Shown here one piece after another: positions 18,895 through 27,661 of a DNA stretch of 64,000 nucleotides. The notes below the pieces were generated by a model. It was not told the DNA's origin. It did no database searches and worked only from the letters and a program-made list of their open reading frames with translations. Positions within the stretch are counted from its first letter, which is position 1. Every line of letters starts with the position of its first letter. The translations under genes were made by a program, and so were the position numbers. The DNA is from Thorsellia kenyensis (GTDB taxonomy: Bacteria; Pseudomonadota; Gammaproteobacteria; Enterobacterales; Thorselliaceae). The stretch is from assembly GCF_042432445.1 (NCBI RefSeq), contig NZ_JBHLXE010000076.1:26315-90314 (forward strand). Direction: 5' to 3'.

Positions 18895-19260
18895 ATGAAT
18901 TCCATTAAATCTAAAAGTGTTATTTTATTTATAACTTTATTTTTTTCTACTGTATCTTTGGCTGGATTTGTAGGAAAAAATGCTTCTAACAGTGTGAATA
19001 ATCAAACAGTAAAATCTTTATTGGATAATCCTGTAGATGACACTCGTGTTCTACTTGAAGGCTACATTACTGAGAAAGTTCGTAATGAAAAGTACTTGTT
19101 TTCTGATGGTACTGGCACTATTAGAGTCGAGATCGATGATAAAGATTTTCCGAGTCAACCCGTTGATGAAAAGACCAAAGTTAAAATTTATGGAGACTTA
19201 GAAAAAGATTTTCTAGAATCTCCAGAAATCGATGTAGACTTTATGGAAATCATTAAGTAA
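18895..19260 (+). CDS. YgiW/YdeI (BOF) family periplasmic protein
   Basis: A 121-residue protein with an N-terminal signal peptide (about 23 residues, ending in SLAG) followed by a bacterial OB-fold. The motif order NQTVKSLLDNPVDDTRVLLEGYI, YLFSDGTGTIRVEIDDK and VKIYGDLEKDFLESPEIDVD is typical of YgiW/YdeI proteins, which are linked to stress tolerance and cationic peptide resistance in enterobacteria. The ligand is unknown. AGGATG precedes the ATG. A strong hairpin follows 12 bases after its stop, directly before hemA. Confidence 0.87.
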   Translation: MNSIKSKSVILFITLFFSTVSLAGFVGKNASNSVNNQTVKSLLDNPVDDTRVLLEGYITEKVRNEKYLFSDGTGTIRVEIDDKDFPSQPVDEKTKVKIYGDLEKDFLESPEIDVDFMEIIK

Positions 19261-19272
19261 ATTATTATCTTG

Positions 19273-19309
19273 ACAAAAAGCGCCTCATGGCGCTTTTTGT
19301 GTTTTTTTT
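19273..19309 (+). terminator. Strong rho-independent terminator just before hemA
   Basis: ACAAAAAGCGCC (19273-19284) and GGCGCTTTTTGT (19289-19300) form a perfect 12-bp stem with a TCAT loop, followed by G and eight T. It ends one base before the hemA ribosome-binding site. It is therefore both the terminator of the YgiW-like gene and a possible attenuator in the hemA leader. Confidence 0.9.
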
Positions 19310-19319
19310 AAGGAATGGA

Positions 19320-20741
19320 ATGAAACTGATTGTTTTAGGGGTAAATCATAAAACGGCTTCTGTCTCTTTGAGAGAGCAGATCAGTTTTGCGCCTGAACAA
19401 TTAAGTGATGCATTGATGCAAATTAATGCATTATTAGAGATAAATTCGAGCTTGATTGTTTCTACTTGTAATAGAACTGAAATTTACTTTGGACTAAAAA
19501 AATCCCAATTTGAACTTGCTTCTGAACCCTATAAGCAATTCTCTTTTGATACTACCGAAGAGTTAGAGTCAAATTTTTCTATTGTAAATGATGCAGCAAA
19601 CCCACAAGCATGGCAAAAAACACAGCAACCGAAAAACTCAAACCCCGTCTCTTCACCGGCTGTCAATCCTTACATCAATAAATTGATTGATTGGTTATGT
19701 CATTTTCATCAACTCGATAGAGATAAACTGATTGATCACTTTTTTATCCTTGAAGATGAGCAAGCTGTTAGGCATTTAATGAGGGTAGCAAGTGGACTTG
19801 ATTCGTTGGTTTTGGGGGAGCCTCAGATCCTAGGACAAGTAAAAGATGCTTATCAACTTGCTTTAGAAACCTATAAAGTTAATGCCAAATTTTCAAAATG
19901 GATAGAAAAAAGTTTTTCAGTTGCTAAAAGAGTTAGAACTGAAACTGATATAGGGGCTAACGCTGTATCTGTCGCTTTTGCTGCATGTAGTTTGGCAAAA
20001 CAAATATTTGAAAATTTAAGTGAGTTAAATGTCCTACTCATCGGAGCTGGCGAAACGATTGAACTTGTAAGTAGGCATCTTAAAACACACGGTGTTAAAA
20101 ATTTACTTATCACCAACAGAACTTTCTTGCGTGCACAACTTTTAGCTGACAGCATGGGTGCTAAGGCAATTGAGCTAGCTACTTTAAGTGAAATACTCTA
20201 TAAAGCAGATATAGTTATTTCTTCAACAGCAAGTCCCCAAGCACTCGTTAGTGTTGATATGATGAAGCGCGCTTTAAAGCAAAGACGTTTTCAACCCGTA
20301 TTACTTATAGATATTGCTGTACCTCGAGACATAGATGAAAAAGTCAGCGAACTGGATTCAGTCTATTTATACACAGTGGACGATCTGCAAGACATTATTA
20401 CTTATAATCAAAGTCAGAGGTTAACTGCAGCTAAAACCGCTGAGTTATTAATTGATGAGGAAGTTGAAGCTTTTATTCAATGGCTTAATACACAATCTGC
20501 GGCTCAAGCTGTTGTTGCTTATCGTCAATCAGCTGAAAATTTACGACTTGCATTGGTAGAAAAGTCATTGGCTTCAATAGCAAAGGGTGCAGATCCTGTT
20601 GACGAATTAGAAAAATTAAGTAAGAAGCTAACCAATAAATTGATCCATACTCCCACAATAGCTTTAAAAAATAGCACATTGCATGAGAGTAAAATCTATT
20701 TTAGCCAATTAAGTAAAGACTTAAAATTGACACCACCTTAG
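19320..20741 (+). CDS. hemA: Glutamyl-tRNA reductase
   Basis: HemA reduces glutamyl-tRNA to glutamate-1-semialdehyde, the committed step of heme synthesis. The true start is the ATG at 19320 (MKLIVLGVNHKTA), with AAGGA upstream; an in-frame ATG at 19287 falls inside the terminator hairpin. The protein has 473 residues. Cys50 in STCNRTE is the catalytic nucleophile, RHLMRVASGLDSLVLGEPQILGQVK is intact, and GAGETIEL is the NADPH site. Compared with E. coli (418 residues) there is an insertion of about 53 residues between STCNRTE and DWLCHFH, roughly residues 64-118, rich in Asn, Gln, Pro and Ser. prfA follows after 72 bases. Confidence 0.95.
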   Translation: MKLIVLGVNHKTASVSLREQISFAPEQLSDALMQINALLEINSSLIVSTCNRTEIYFGLKKSQFELASEPYKQFSFDTTEELESNFSIVNDAANPQAWQKTQQPKNSNPVSSPAVNPYINKLIDWLCHFHQLDRDKLIDHFFILEDEQAVRHLMRVASGLDSLVLGEPQILGQVKDAYQLALETYKVNAKFSKWIEKSFSVAKRVRTETDIGANAVSVAFAACSLAKQIFENLSELNVLLIGAGETIELVSRHLKTHGVKNLLITNRTFLRAQLLADSMGAKAIELATLSEILYKADIVISSTASPQALVSVDMMKRALKQRRFQPVLLIDIAVPRDIDEKVSELDSVYLYTVDDLQDIITYNQSQRLTAAKTAELLIDEEVEAFIQWLNTQSAAQAVVAYRQSAENLRLALVEKSLASIAKGADPVDELEKLSKKLTNKLIHTPTIALKNSTLHESKIYFSQLSKDLKLTPP

Positions 20742-20813
20742 CTAGCTTAAGATTGTGTTTTTTTGAACTACCCCCCAAAATTCACTCTTATAATTTTAAC
20801 TACGGAATAACTA

Positions 20814-21902
20814 ATGAAACCAAGTATTATTAATAAATTAGAAACACTCAAAGAGCGTTATGAAGAGCTGCAAGCATTAATGAGCGACGCATCAGTCATA
20901 AGTGATCAAAATAAATTCAGAGCATTTACAAAAGAATATGCTCAATTAGGTGATGTAATAGTTTGTTTTAATCAATGGCAATTAGCGCAGGAGAATCTTG
21001 AAACAGCTAAGTTATTATTAGATGATCCAGAGATGGCTGAAATGGCTAAAGAGGAAATCCATGAAGCACAAACACAAATTGAGCAGTTAGAAGATGAACT
21101 ACAAATATTATTACTACCTAAAGATCCTGATGATGAAAGAAACTGTTACCTTGAAATAAGAGCGGGAGCAGGTGGTGATGAAGCGGCAATTTTTGCAGGT
21201 AATCTCTTTAGGATGTACTCAAAGTTTGCAGAATCAAAACGCTGGAAAATTGAAATTCTCAGCGTGCACGATGGTGAGCATGGTGGATATAAAGAAATCA
21301 TAAGCAAAGTGAATGGAGATGGGGCTTATGGATTGTTAAAATTTGAATCTGGTGGTCATCGAGTACAACGTGTTCCAGAAACAGAATCTCAGGGACGTGT
21401 ACATACGTCAGCATGTACAGTTGCTGTCATGCCTGAAATACCTGAAGCGGAATTACCTGAAATAAACCCTGCTGATTTAAAAATAGATACGTTTAGATCA
21501 TCAGGTGCGGGTGGTCAGCATGTTAATACCACAGACTCAGCGATAAGGATTACCCATTTACCTACAGGTATTGTCGTTGAGTGCCAAGATGAGCGTTCAC
21601 AACATAAAAATAAAGCCAAAGCGATGTCTGTATTAGCTTCTAGGATTAAGGCGGCTGAAGATGAAAAAAGACATAGCGAAGAAGCATCCACGCGAAGAAA
21701 TCTTTTAGGATCAGGGGATAGATCAGATAGAAATAGAACTTACAATTATCCGCAAGGTCGAGTGACTGATCACCGTATCAATTTGACTTTATACCGTTTA
21801 GATGAAGTGATGGAAGGGAAATTAGACATGTTAATTGAACCTATTTTACAAGAACATCAAGCTGATTTACTTGCTTCTCTAGCTGGTAATGATGAAGGAT
21901 GA
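20814..21902 (+). CDS. prfA: Peptide chain release factor 1
   Basis: RF1 recognises UAG and UAA stop codons and triggers peptidyl-tRNA hydrolysis. The 362-residue protein has the codon-reading tripeptide as PET at residues 188-190 (PAT in E. coli; the PxT pattern is kept) and the catalytic GGQ at 233-235 within SSGAGGQHVNTTDSA. The C-terminal block GSGDRSDRNRTYNYPQGRVT is conserved. It overlaps prmC by four bases (ATGA), so the methyltransferase that modifies the GGQ glutamine is translationally coupled. Confidence 0.98.
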   Translation: MKPSIINKLETLKERYEELQALMSDASVISDQNKFRAFTKEYAQLGDVIVCFNQWQLAQENLETAKLLLDDPEMAEMAKEEIHEAQTQIEQLEDELQILLLPKDPDDERNCYLEIRAGAGGDEAAIFAGNLFRMYSKFAESKRWKIEILSVHDGEHGGYKEIISKVNGDGAYGLLKFESGGHRVQRVPETESQGRVHTSACTVAVMPEIPEAELPEINPADLKIDTFRSSGAGGQHVNTTDSAIRITHLPTGIVVECQDERSQHKNKAKAMSVLASRIKAAEDEKRHSEEASTRRNLLGSGDRSDRNRTYNYPQGRVTDHRINLTLYRLDEVMEGKLDMLIEPILQEHQADLLASLAGNDEG

Positions 21903-22783
21903 TAACTATTTATACTTGGCTTGCTAATGCGGTAAAGGCATTAGAAAAAGCCAAAAATGATGGCATTTTAGACGGTTACTGTATACCGAAAAGGGAGGTA
22001 TATTATCTTTTATCTCATGTACTCGGTAAAAACAGCGCTTATTTAATGGCATTTGGTGAGGAACAATTAAATGATGTTGAAATTGCTCAACTGAATCATA
22101 TTTTAGAGCAGAGACTTGAAGGCAGACCGATAGCCTATATATTAGGAATAAAGGAATTTTGGTCGTTACCACTTAAAGTCTCGCAAGCAACGTTAATTCC
22201 TAGGCCTGATACTGAAAGCTTGATTGAAAAAATTTTAGAGCTATATAGTAATAAGGCTCTTAGCGTATTAGATTTAGGCACCGGAACAGGGGCTATTGTA
22301 TTTGCTTTAGCTAAAGAAAGGCCAAATTGGCAATTTTTAGGCGTAGATCTCATCAGTGATGCTGTCGACTTGGCACTAGAAAATAAAGTAAGGCTTGCCC
22401 AATTAATAAGTGACATAGACCGGATTGATTTTAGACAGAGTAATTGGTTTGATACAATAGATAGAGAAGAATGCTTTGATATTATAGTATCTAATCCTCC
22501 ATATATATGTGAATCAGATGAACATTTATCCCAAGGTGATGTGAGATTTGAACCAAAAACCGCTCTGGTTTCTTTGGCAAATGGACTTGCTGATCTCAAT
22601 CATATTACTAAATCTGCTAAAAAGCATCTTAAAAAAGGCGGCCATTTATTTTTAGAGCATGGTTATTTACAACACGAAAGTGTTAAAACCCTTTTTTTAT
22701 CTCATGGGTATAAAAACATTCAATCCTACCAAGATTATAATGGCAAAGATAGAATCACATTTGCGCAATATGGTGGATTATAA
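21899..22783 (+). CDS. prmC: Release factor glutamine methyltransferase PrmC
   Basis: PrmC methylates the GGQ glutamine of RF1 and RF2 with S-adenosylmethionine, raising termination efficiency. The 294-residue protein has an N-terminal helical domain with GRPIAYILGIKEFWSLPL, then RPDTE, the SAM-binding motif DLGTGTG at 125-131, and the catalytic NPPY at 199-202. It overlaps the end of prfA. The next gene is sirB1-like; sirB2, which lies between them in E. coli, is absent. Confidence 0.96.
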   Translation: MITIYTWLANAVKALEKAKNDGILDGYCIPKREVYYLLSHVLGKNSAYLMAFGEEQLNDVEIAQLNHILEQRLEGRPIAYILGIKEFWSLPLKVSQATLIPRPDTESLIEKILELYSNKALSVLDLGTGTGAIVFALAKERPNWQFLGVDLISDAVDLALENKVRLAQLISDIDRIDFRQSNWFDTIDREECFDIIVSNPPYICESDEHLSQGDVRFEPKTALVSLANGLADLNHITKSAKKHLKKGGHLFLEHGYLQHESVKTLFLSHGYKNIQSYQDYNGKDRITFAQYGGL

Positions 22784-22821
22784 ATTGATACTTAAATCTA
22801 TACCGCTTAGGAGAAATTATT

Positions 22822-23649
22822 ATGTTCACTGAAGATGAAATGAACACCAGGTCATTTCTCAATGCATTAATTGAGTTAAAAGTTTTTTTTGATGAAACTA
22901 AATCAAAAAGGAGACTCTCTCTTAGTGTGAATCGTTTAAATGTTCAAATTAACAATTTACTTTCTGAGCTTGAATCAGAATACGGTCCAACTCCTCTAGG
23001 ATCCATAGATAAGTTAGCACTTTTTTTAAATGTTTTTTATCATCAAGTCGCTTTTGAGGGGATAAATTTAAAGCATACTAAATTCAGTAATTTCTTAGAT
23101 GTTGATTTTGTAATTAAAAATAAAATAGGGCATGATTTTGTGTTAAGCGCACTCTTTTGTGCACTCATAAAAGATCAAGGTATTATTGCTAAACCAATAT
23201 TTTTACTAGGTCAAATACTAATTCGGGTAGAAATATTAGGAACCCCACCTTTATATATCGATGCACAATCAGGTGAAGAATTACCCTACCGTGATATAGA
23301 GCTTATGATTAAATCTCAAGAAAATGTAGACGATGTAGATGTGAGTTTTTTAGAGCCACAGGAAACGACTTATTTAGTCCTCGTTTATTTAGGCGTGTTA
23401 AAATCAGCGTTTATATTTGAAGATTCATTAGAGCTGGCTCTAAAAGCAAGCAATTTGATGATTAGCCTCACGCCAGATGATCCATTTCTTAGAAGGGATA
23501 GGGGGATGATCTTAGCTAGATTAGGCTGCCCTCAAGCGGCAGTTAATGAATTTAACTTTTATTTGGAAAAGTGTCCAAATGATGCAATGAGTGAAATTAC
23601 TAAGGCCCAGATAAGTGCTATTTTACCAGAACCTATAGCTTTGCATTGA
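22822..23649 (+). CDS. sirB1: SirB1 family transglutaminase-like/TPR protein
   Basis: A 275-residue SirB1 family protein. The N-terminal half is a transglutaminase-like fold (LALFLNVFYHQVAFEG, NKIGHDFVLSALFCALIKDQGI, PLYIDAQSGEELP); the C-terminal part is TPR-like (LELALKASNLMISLTPDDPF, RRDRGMILARLGCPQAAVNEF). The end, ending in IALH, matches E. coli SirB1 (ending VLH). The catalytic Cys of true transglutaminases is not evident, as in other SirB1 proteins, and the biochemical role is unknown to me. Position after hemA-prfA-prmC matches E. coli. An AGGAGA ribosome-binding site precedes the ATG. Confidence 0.88.
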   Translation: MFTEDEMNTRSFLNALIELKVFFDETKSKRRLSLSVNRLNVQINNLLSELESEYGPTPLGSIDKLALFLNVFYHQVAFEGINLKHTKFSNFLDVDFVIKNKIGHDFVLSALFCALIKDQGIIAKPIFLLGQILIRVEILGTPPLYIDAQSGEELPYRDIELMIKSQENVDDVDVSFLEPQETTYLVLVYLGVLKSAFIFEDSLELALKASNLMISLTPDDPFLRRDRGMILARLGCPQAAVNEFNFYLEKCPNDAMSEITKAQISAILPEPIALH

Positions 23650-23703
23650 TTGTTATCATCTCAATAAGTGTTTTAGTGTTTTAGTGTTTATTTGTTTAAT
23701 TGA

Positions 23704-23736
23704 TTTTACATCCCTCCCAAAGGAAAGGATGTAAAA
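23704..23736. terminator. Hairpin between convergent sirB1 and ydiK
   Basis: TTTTACATCC and GGATGTAAAA form a perfect 10-bp stem around a 13-base loop. It lies between two convergent genes and could stop transcription from both, although neither side has a long T run. Confidence 0.5.
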
Positions 23737-23751
23737 CAATATATGTTTTAT

Positions 23752-24810
23752 TTATTCGTCTGATGCAGGATCTTTATCTACCCAAGCTTGAATTAATCTA
23801 TAAGAGACCGCTAAAATTACAGGTCCTATAAAAAGACCAATCAAACCAAAGCCTAATAATCCACCAATTACCCCAGCTAAAATGAGCAACATAGGTAGGT
23901 TTGCCCCCATTTTAATTAAGAATGGACGCAAAAAAGCATCCATCGTCGTTACAATTACAGTCCATACCCCCAGAAAAATACCCAATGAGGTTTCTCCAGT
24001 CCAGAATAACCATAAAACCGCTGGGACTAAGACGAGAATAGGGCCTATTTGAGCAACACAAAGTACAAAGATTATGAGAGTCAATAAAGTTGCAGCTGGG
24101 ATCCCTGTAATGCCTAATCCTATACCTGCAATAATTGATTGAGTCAGAGCGGTCACTACAACGCCAAGTGCTACGGCTCTGATGGCCTGCCCTGCAAGAA
24201 TTACCGTGTGATCCCCTTGCTCACCAGCAAGTCTTAATGAAAAACGACGAATAGCATCTGCACAGCGTTCACCATTCATATAGAGTATAAAACTGAAGAC
24301 AACCATTAAACCACTATAGATTAAAAAGCGCCCTATGTTTGCGGCTTGGGAAACGAGCCAAGATACACCTTGGCCAATATAGGGCTTAACTTGATTGATT
24401 ACAATTTTACCATTTGTTGCTATGACAGACTGCCATGTATCATAAGCAGATTCACCAATATAGGGCAGAGATTTTAAGATCTCTAAGCTCGGAATGTCCA
24501 CGCTCTGATCAAACGAAGCCATGTTGATGAATAAGTTACTATTTTTGATGATACTTGCAACTAACATGACAGCGGGGATCACAAAAACCAATAAAATCAT
24601 TAATGTCATGATTGAAGCAGCAATAACGCGTTTACATTTGAGGCTATTTTGAATTTTTAACATTAAAGGCCAGGTAGCAATAACAACCATTGCAGCCCAA
24701 ATTAAACCTGGTAAAAAATGTCTAAGCACCCAAAGACAACCAATGAGCATAAGTCCAATGAACATTAATGAAAAGATAATACGGGGCAAATCAGCTTGCT
24801 GTTTTAGCAT
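23752..24810 (-). CDS. ydiK: AI-2E family transporter YdiK
   Basis: A 352-residue polytopic membrane protein of the AI-2E transporter family, close to E. coli YdiK: GCLWVLRHFLPGLIWAAMVVIATWPLML, a periplasmic region around residues 90-150, GQAIRAVALGVVVTALTQSI, and IGGLLGFGLIGLFIGPVILAVSYRL at the end. About eight hydrophobic segments are seen. Family members are associated with export of small molecules or Na/H exchange; the YdiK substrate is not established. It is the last gene of the ybhK-sanA-nth-ydiK run, 9 bases after nth. The functional link with nth is unclear. Confidence 0.88.
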   Translation of the reverse strand: MLKQQADLPRIIFSLMFIGLMLIGCLWVLRHFLPGLIWAAMVVIATWPLMLKIQNSLKCKRVIAASIMTLMILLVFVIPAVMLVASIIKNSNLFINMASFDQSVDIPSLEILKSLPYIGESAYDTWQSVIATNGKIVINQVKPYIGQGVSWLVSQAANIGRFLIYSGLMVVFSFILYMNGERCADAIRRFSLRLAGEQGDHTVILAGQAIRAVALGVVVTALTQSIIAGIGLGITGIPAATLLTLIIFVLCVAQIGPILVLVPAVLWLFWTGETSLGIFLGVWTVIVTTMDAFLRPFLIKMGANLPMLLILAGVIGGLLGFGLIGLFIGPVILAVSYRLIQAWVDKDPASDE

Positions 24811-24819
24811 ATAAAATTC

Positions 24820-25455
24820 CTATAGGCTTGTTTTTTCTTTGAATTCACATAGGTCTTCAATAATGCAAGACATACATCTTGGTTTTCTGGCAACACAGGT
24901 ATATCGACCATGCAAAATGAGCCAGTGATGACAATCTAACATGTATTCTTTAGGTACGACTTTCAAGAGCTTTTCTTCAACGGCTACAACATCTTTACCT
25001 GGTGCTAATTTAGTCCGGTTAGCAACACGAAAAATATGCGTATCAACGGCAATAGTTGGCCATTTGAATGCGGTATTTAAGACAACATTTGCCGTTTTTC
25101 TACCAACACCGGGCAGAGATTCAAGTGCTTCTCTATTTTCAGGAATTTGGCTACCATATTCTTCCACTAAAATCTTGCAAGTTTTGATTATATTCTCAGC
25201 TTTAGTATTAAATAAGCCAATTGTTTTAATTTTTTCTTTTACTTTATCAGCACCTAACGCGAACATAGTATCTGGTGTGTTGGCCACTGCAAATAGCTCT
25301 TTGGTTGCTTTATTAACACTAATATCTGTTGCTTGTGCTGAGAGTAATACTGCAATTAAGAGCTCAAAAGGCGTATTAAAATTAAGTTCAGTTGTTGGAT
25401 TGGGATTATTCGCTTGTAAACGCTTAAAAATTTCAATTCTTTTTTCTTTATTCAT
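24820..25455 (-). CDS. nth: Endonuclease III
   Basis: Nth is a DNA glycosylase/AP lyase that removes oxidised pyrimidines in base-excision repair. All key parts are present in 211 residues at E. coli numbering: the helix-hairpin-helix LPGVGRKTANVV with Lys120, the catalytic Asp138 in AVDTHIFRVANR, and the 4Fe-4S cluster cysteines 187, 194, 197 and 203 (C-x6-C-x2-C-x5-C). It begins 8 bases after sanA ends and precedes ydiK by 9 bases, so it is inside a tight operon. In E. coli nth instead follows the rsx (rnf) genes. Confidence 0.97.
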   Translation of the reverse strand: MNKEKRIEIFKRLQANNPNPTTELNFNTPFELLIAVLLSAQATDISVNKATKELFAVANTPDTMFALGADKVKEKIKTIGLFNTKAENIIKTCKILVEEYGSQIPENREALESLPGVGRKTANVVLNTAFKWPTIAVDTHIFRVANRTKLAPGKDVVAVEEKLLKVVPKEYMLDCHHWLILHGRYTCVARKPRCMSCIIEDLCEFKEKTSL

Positions 25456-25463
25456 AGGGGTTA

Positions 25464-26246
25464 TTACATGTTTTTTCTGGTGTCAGGTTGTTCGATGACA
25501 TCTAAATCAGAGGGCGCTAACTCTTGCTCAGATGGAATATAGATATTGGGTCCAAGAAAATAGGGTTCTTTATTTAGTAAGAATATATCTATTGTGGCCT
25601 TTGCTCTAGCGAGAATTTCTCTGTAATGCACAACACCTGAATAAGGATCTGGAACAGCAAAGCAGGTAGCATCGATGTTATTAAATCGAGCTATAAAGAG
25701 GGCTCTTTCGCAATGAAAGCGCTGAGTTATAATCGTGTAAGAAGGAGTTTGGAATACAGATTTGGCTCGGATTACTGAATCTAGGGTTCTAAATCCAGCA
25801 AAATCTAAAAAAATATAAGATGGATCAACTCCTTTAGAAATTAAATCTTTACGCATGGTGCTAGGTTCATTATAGTTTGAGACTCTGTTATCACCACTGA
25901 GCAAAAAATAATTTATTTTACCTTGTGAAAATAGTTCAAATGCTCCTTCTATTCTAGATTTATAGTATTGATTTAAATTACCAGAGCGATAATATTTGGA
26001 TGTGCCTAGGACTAATCCAACTTTATTTGAAGGTATTTCTTGAACCGAAGTATAGATTTTGTCTTTAGCTAAAAAGGTAAAAGTATAGTGGTTAACAAGA
26101 AGAGTAATAATGATAATTAAAGTCGCTATAAAAGAGTAAGTCAACAATTTAATACTGAGTCTAGAAAGGAAAGTAAAACGAGATTTTTCTGTATAAATCG
26201 CAGAAGGATTTGATTCAATTAAAATAGGGGCTTTATTTTTTTTCAT
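25464..26246 (-). CDS. sanA: SanA/YdcF (DUF218) family membrane protein
   Basis: A 260-residue protein with one N-terminal membrane segment (about residues 30-52) and a DUF218 domain facing the periplasm. It matches E. coli SanA: VGLVLGTSKYYRSGNLNQYY, INYFLLSGDNRVSNYNEPST, DPSYIFLDFAGFRTLDSVIR and ITQRFHCERALFIAR. SanA affects vancomycin permeability and envelope barrier function; its enzymatic activity is unknown. Compared with SanA, the cytoplasmic N-terminus is about 25 residues longer. It lies 11 bases after ybhK and 8 before nth. Confidence 0.93.
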   Translation of the reverse strand: MKKNKAPILIESNPSAIYTEKSRFTFLSRLSIKLLTYSFIATLIIIITLLVNHYTFTFLAKDKIYTSVQEIPSNKVGLVLGTSKYYRSGNLNQYYKSRIEGAFELFSQGKINYFLLSGDNRVSNYNEPSTMRKDLISKGVDPSYIFLDFAGFRTLDSVIRAKSVFQTPSYTIITQRFHCERALFIARFNNIDATCFAVPDPYSGVVHYREILARAKATIDIFLLNKEPYFLGPNIYIPSEQELAPSDLDVIEQPDTRKNM

Positions 26247-26257
26247 ATAAATTCCTT

Positions 26258-27169
26258 TTAAAGTATCTTTTCGACGAGCAGACTGATGGCCTTTTTTAAT
26301 TTGATTCTATCATGCAAGTACATCTGTTCATCTTCGCAAAGAGATGTTTTGATAACAATTTTACCGTCCATTCTCGAGGGCATATTTCCCCAATCGCTTA
26401 TAATGACTGAATCGATTGAGCGGCCATGCATTTTGCTTTCTAATACGGCTAACTTATCGAAAAGAGACAAAGACGCAGCAGCTTTAGATACTTCAGGACC
26501 TAAATTTCCTATATAACAAATTTTTCCTCTTGATTCATGAAGCGCATTGACTAGATCCTTTACAAGGAATAGAGGCATTAGGCTAGTAAAAAAACTCCCA
26601 GGACCCACAAGTATAAGATCTGCCTGATTAATAGCGTGGACGGCTTCTTGTGTCACTTTAGCTTGATGTGTTAGTTGTAAATGCCGTGGCATTTCCTCTA
26701 AAGCATCTATATTAACTTCACCATAAATTGGAGTGTTAGATGCATCATAAGCAAGTAAATCGACTGGCTCTTCTGACATTGGAATAAGATTACTTTCTAT
26801 TTTTAATAAATCCCTGATAAGATTAATGGCTTCAAGCGGACGAATGCTTAAATTATCTAATGCCTTAAGCATTAAATTGCCAAGATTATGACCGCTTAGC
26901 TCACCCTGACCAGAAAAACGATATTCAAACATTCTAGAGGCTGTGCTTGGTTGAGTGATTAATTGATTCAGGCAATTTCTTAAATCGCCCCATGCAATAC
27001 CGCCTTGCGCATTTCTGATCCTCCCCGTAGAACCACCATTGTCTGTCGTTGTGACTATTCCTGTTAGTTTATCACCAAGAAAATTGAGTGAGGACATAAC
27101 ACGCCCAAGTCCATGGCCTCCACCTAAGGCGACTAAATGATTAATTTGTTTTATTTTGCTCTCTGGCAT
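26258..27169 (-). CDS. ybhK: YvcK/CofD-like putative gluconeogenesis factor YbhK
   Basis: A 303-residue member of the CofD/YvcK family, close to E. coli YbhK. Visible motifs are HLVALGGGHGLGRVMSSL (residues 11-28), TDNGGSTGRIR, GIAWGDLRNCLNQLI, FEYRFSGQGELSGHNLGNL and GPGSFFTSLMPLFLV. YvcK in Bacillus binds UDP-GlcNAc and links cell-wall synthesis to growth on gluconeogenic carbon sources; the enterobacterial role is inferred. It heads the ybhK-sanA-nth-ydiK run; two of these, ybhK and sanA, concern the envelope. Confidence 0.92.
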   Translation of the reverse strand: MPESKIKQINHLVALGGGHGLGRVMSSLNFLGDKLTGIVTTTDNGGSTGRIRNAQGGIAWGDLRNCLNQLITQPSTASRMFEYRFSGQGELSGHNLGNLMLKALDNLSIRPLEAINLIRDLLKIESNLIPMSEEPVDLLAYDASNTPIYGEVNIDALEEMPRHLQLTHQAKVTQEAVHAINQADLILVGPGSFFTSLMPLFLVKDLVNALHESRGKICYIGNLGPEVSKAAASLSLFDKLAVLESKMHGRSIDSVIISDWGNMPSRMDGKIVIKTSLCEDEQMYLHDRIKLKKAISLLVEKIL

Positions 27170-27240
27170 ATATATTGGCCTTATCTGGGTGCCCTAATCT
27201 AGGAGTGATAATATTTAAATTGCGGCTAAAGATAACAGAG

Positions 27241-27615
27241 TTATTTAAATAATTTCCATTGTCCATTTATTCCTTTAGCATAATGACCAGGTTGAACATT
27301 TTTGACCAATTTTTGGCCAGCAATGTTCGCCACTATCTCAACAGAAATATGATTATTATCAGCAATTATTTGGTAAGATTGTTTTCTTTGTTCGTTGATA
27401 TTTTTTACAAATCGTTCGAGTTCAGTTTCTTCAACTAGAGAGGACTTTGAGTTGTCATTAAGGACAACGATTTCAATATAGCCACTCAGTGACTCACCCA
27501 CTAAATGCTTATTTTTAGCATCCTGAAGCGCATTTGAACTTTCTGCAAAACAAAAAATTGGGAAAAAAAGCACTAAAAACGTTTTCGTTAATCGTAAAAA
27601 ACCATAAAATTTCAT
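27241..27615 (-). CDS. ydbL: YdbL family (DUF1318) periplasmic protein
   Basis: A 124-residue precursor of the YdbL family. After a signal peptide (ending near CFAES) it has the family pattern LQDAKNKHLVGESLSGYIEI, ININEQRKQSYQ-like NINEQRKQSY, IVANIAGQKLV and PGHYAKGINGQWKLF, aligning with E. coli YdbL almost to the end. I start at the ATG at 27615; the longer frame from 27684 overlaps ynbE and has no membrane-export logic. YdbL works with YdbH and YnbE, the AsmA-like bridge that carries phospholipids to the outer membrane. It follows ynbE by 46 bases. Confidence 0.88.
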   Translation of the reverse strand: MKFYGFLRLTKTFLVLFFPIFCFAESSNALQDAKNKHLVGESLSGYIEIVVLNDNSKSSLVEETELERFVKNINEQRKQSYQIIADNNHISVEIVANIAGQKLVKNVQPGHYAKGINGQWKLFK

Positions 27616-27661
27616 AAAATGACTCAATCTCTTTAAATGAAAAAAGTAATAATACACAACA

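Noticed and set aside
19287..19319. Longer hemA start giving 11 extra residues
   Set aside because: These codons lie in the terminator hairpin and T run; the ATG at 19320 has a ribosome-binding site and matches the family N-terminus.
22135..22599. 154-codon open frame opposite prmC
   Set aside because: Shadow of prmC; composition and lack of motifs argue against a gene.
24941..25498. 185-codon open frame opposite nth
   Set aside because: It is a reverse-strand shadow of nth and the end of sanA, with no family resemblance.
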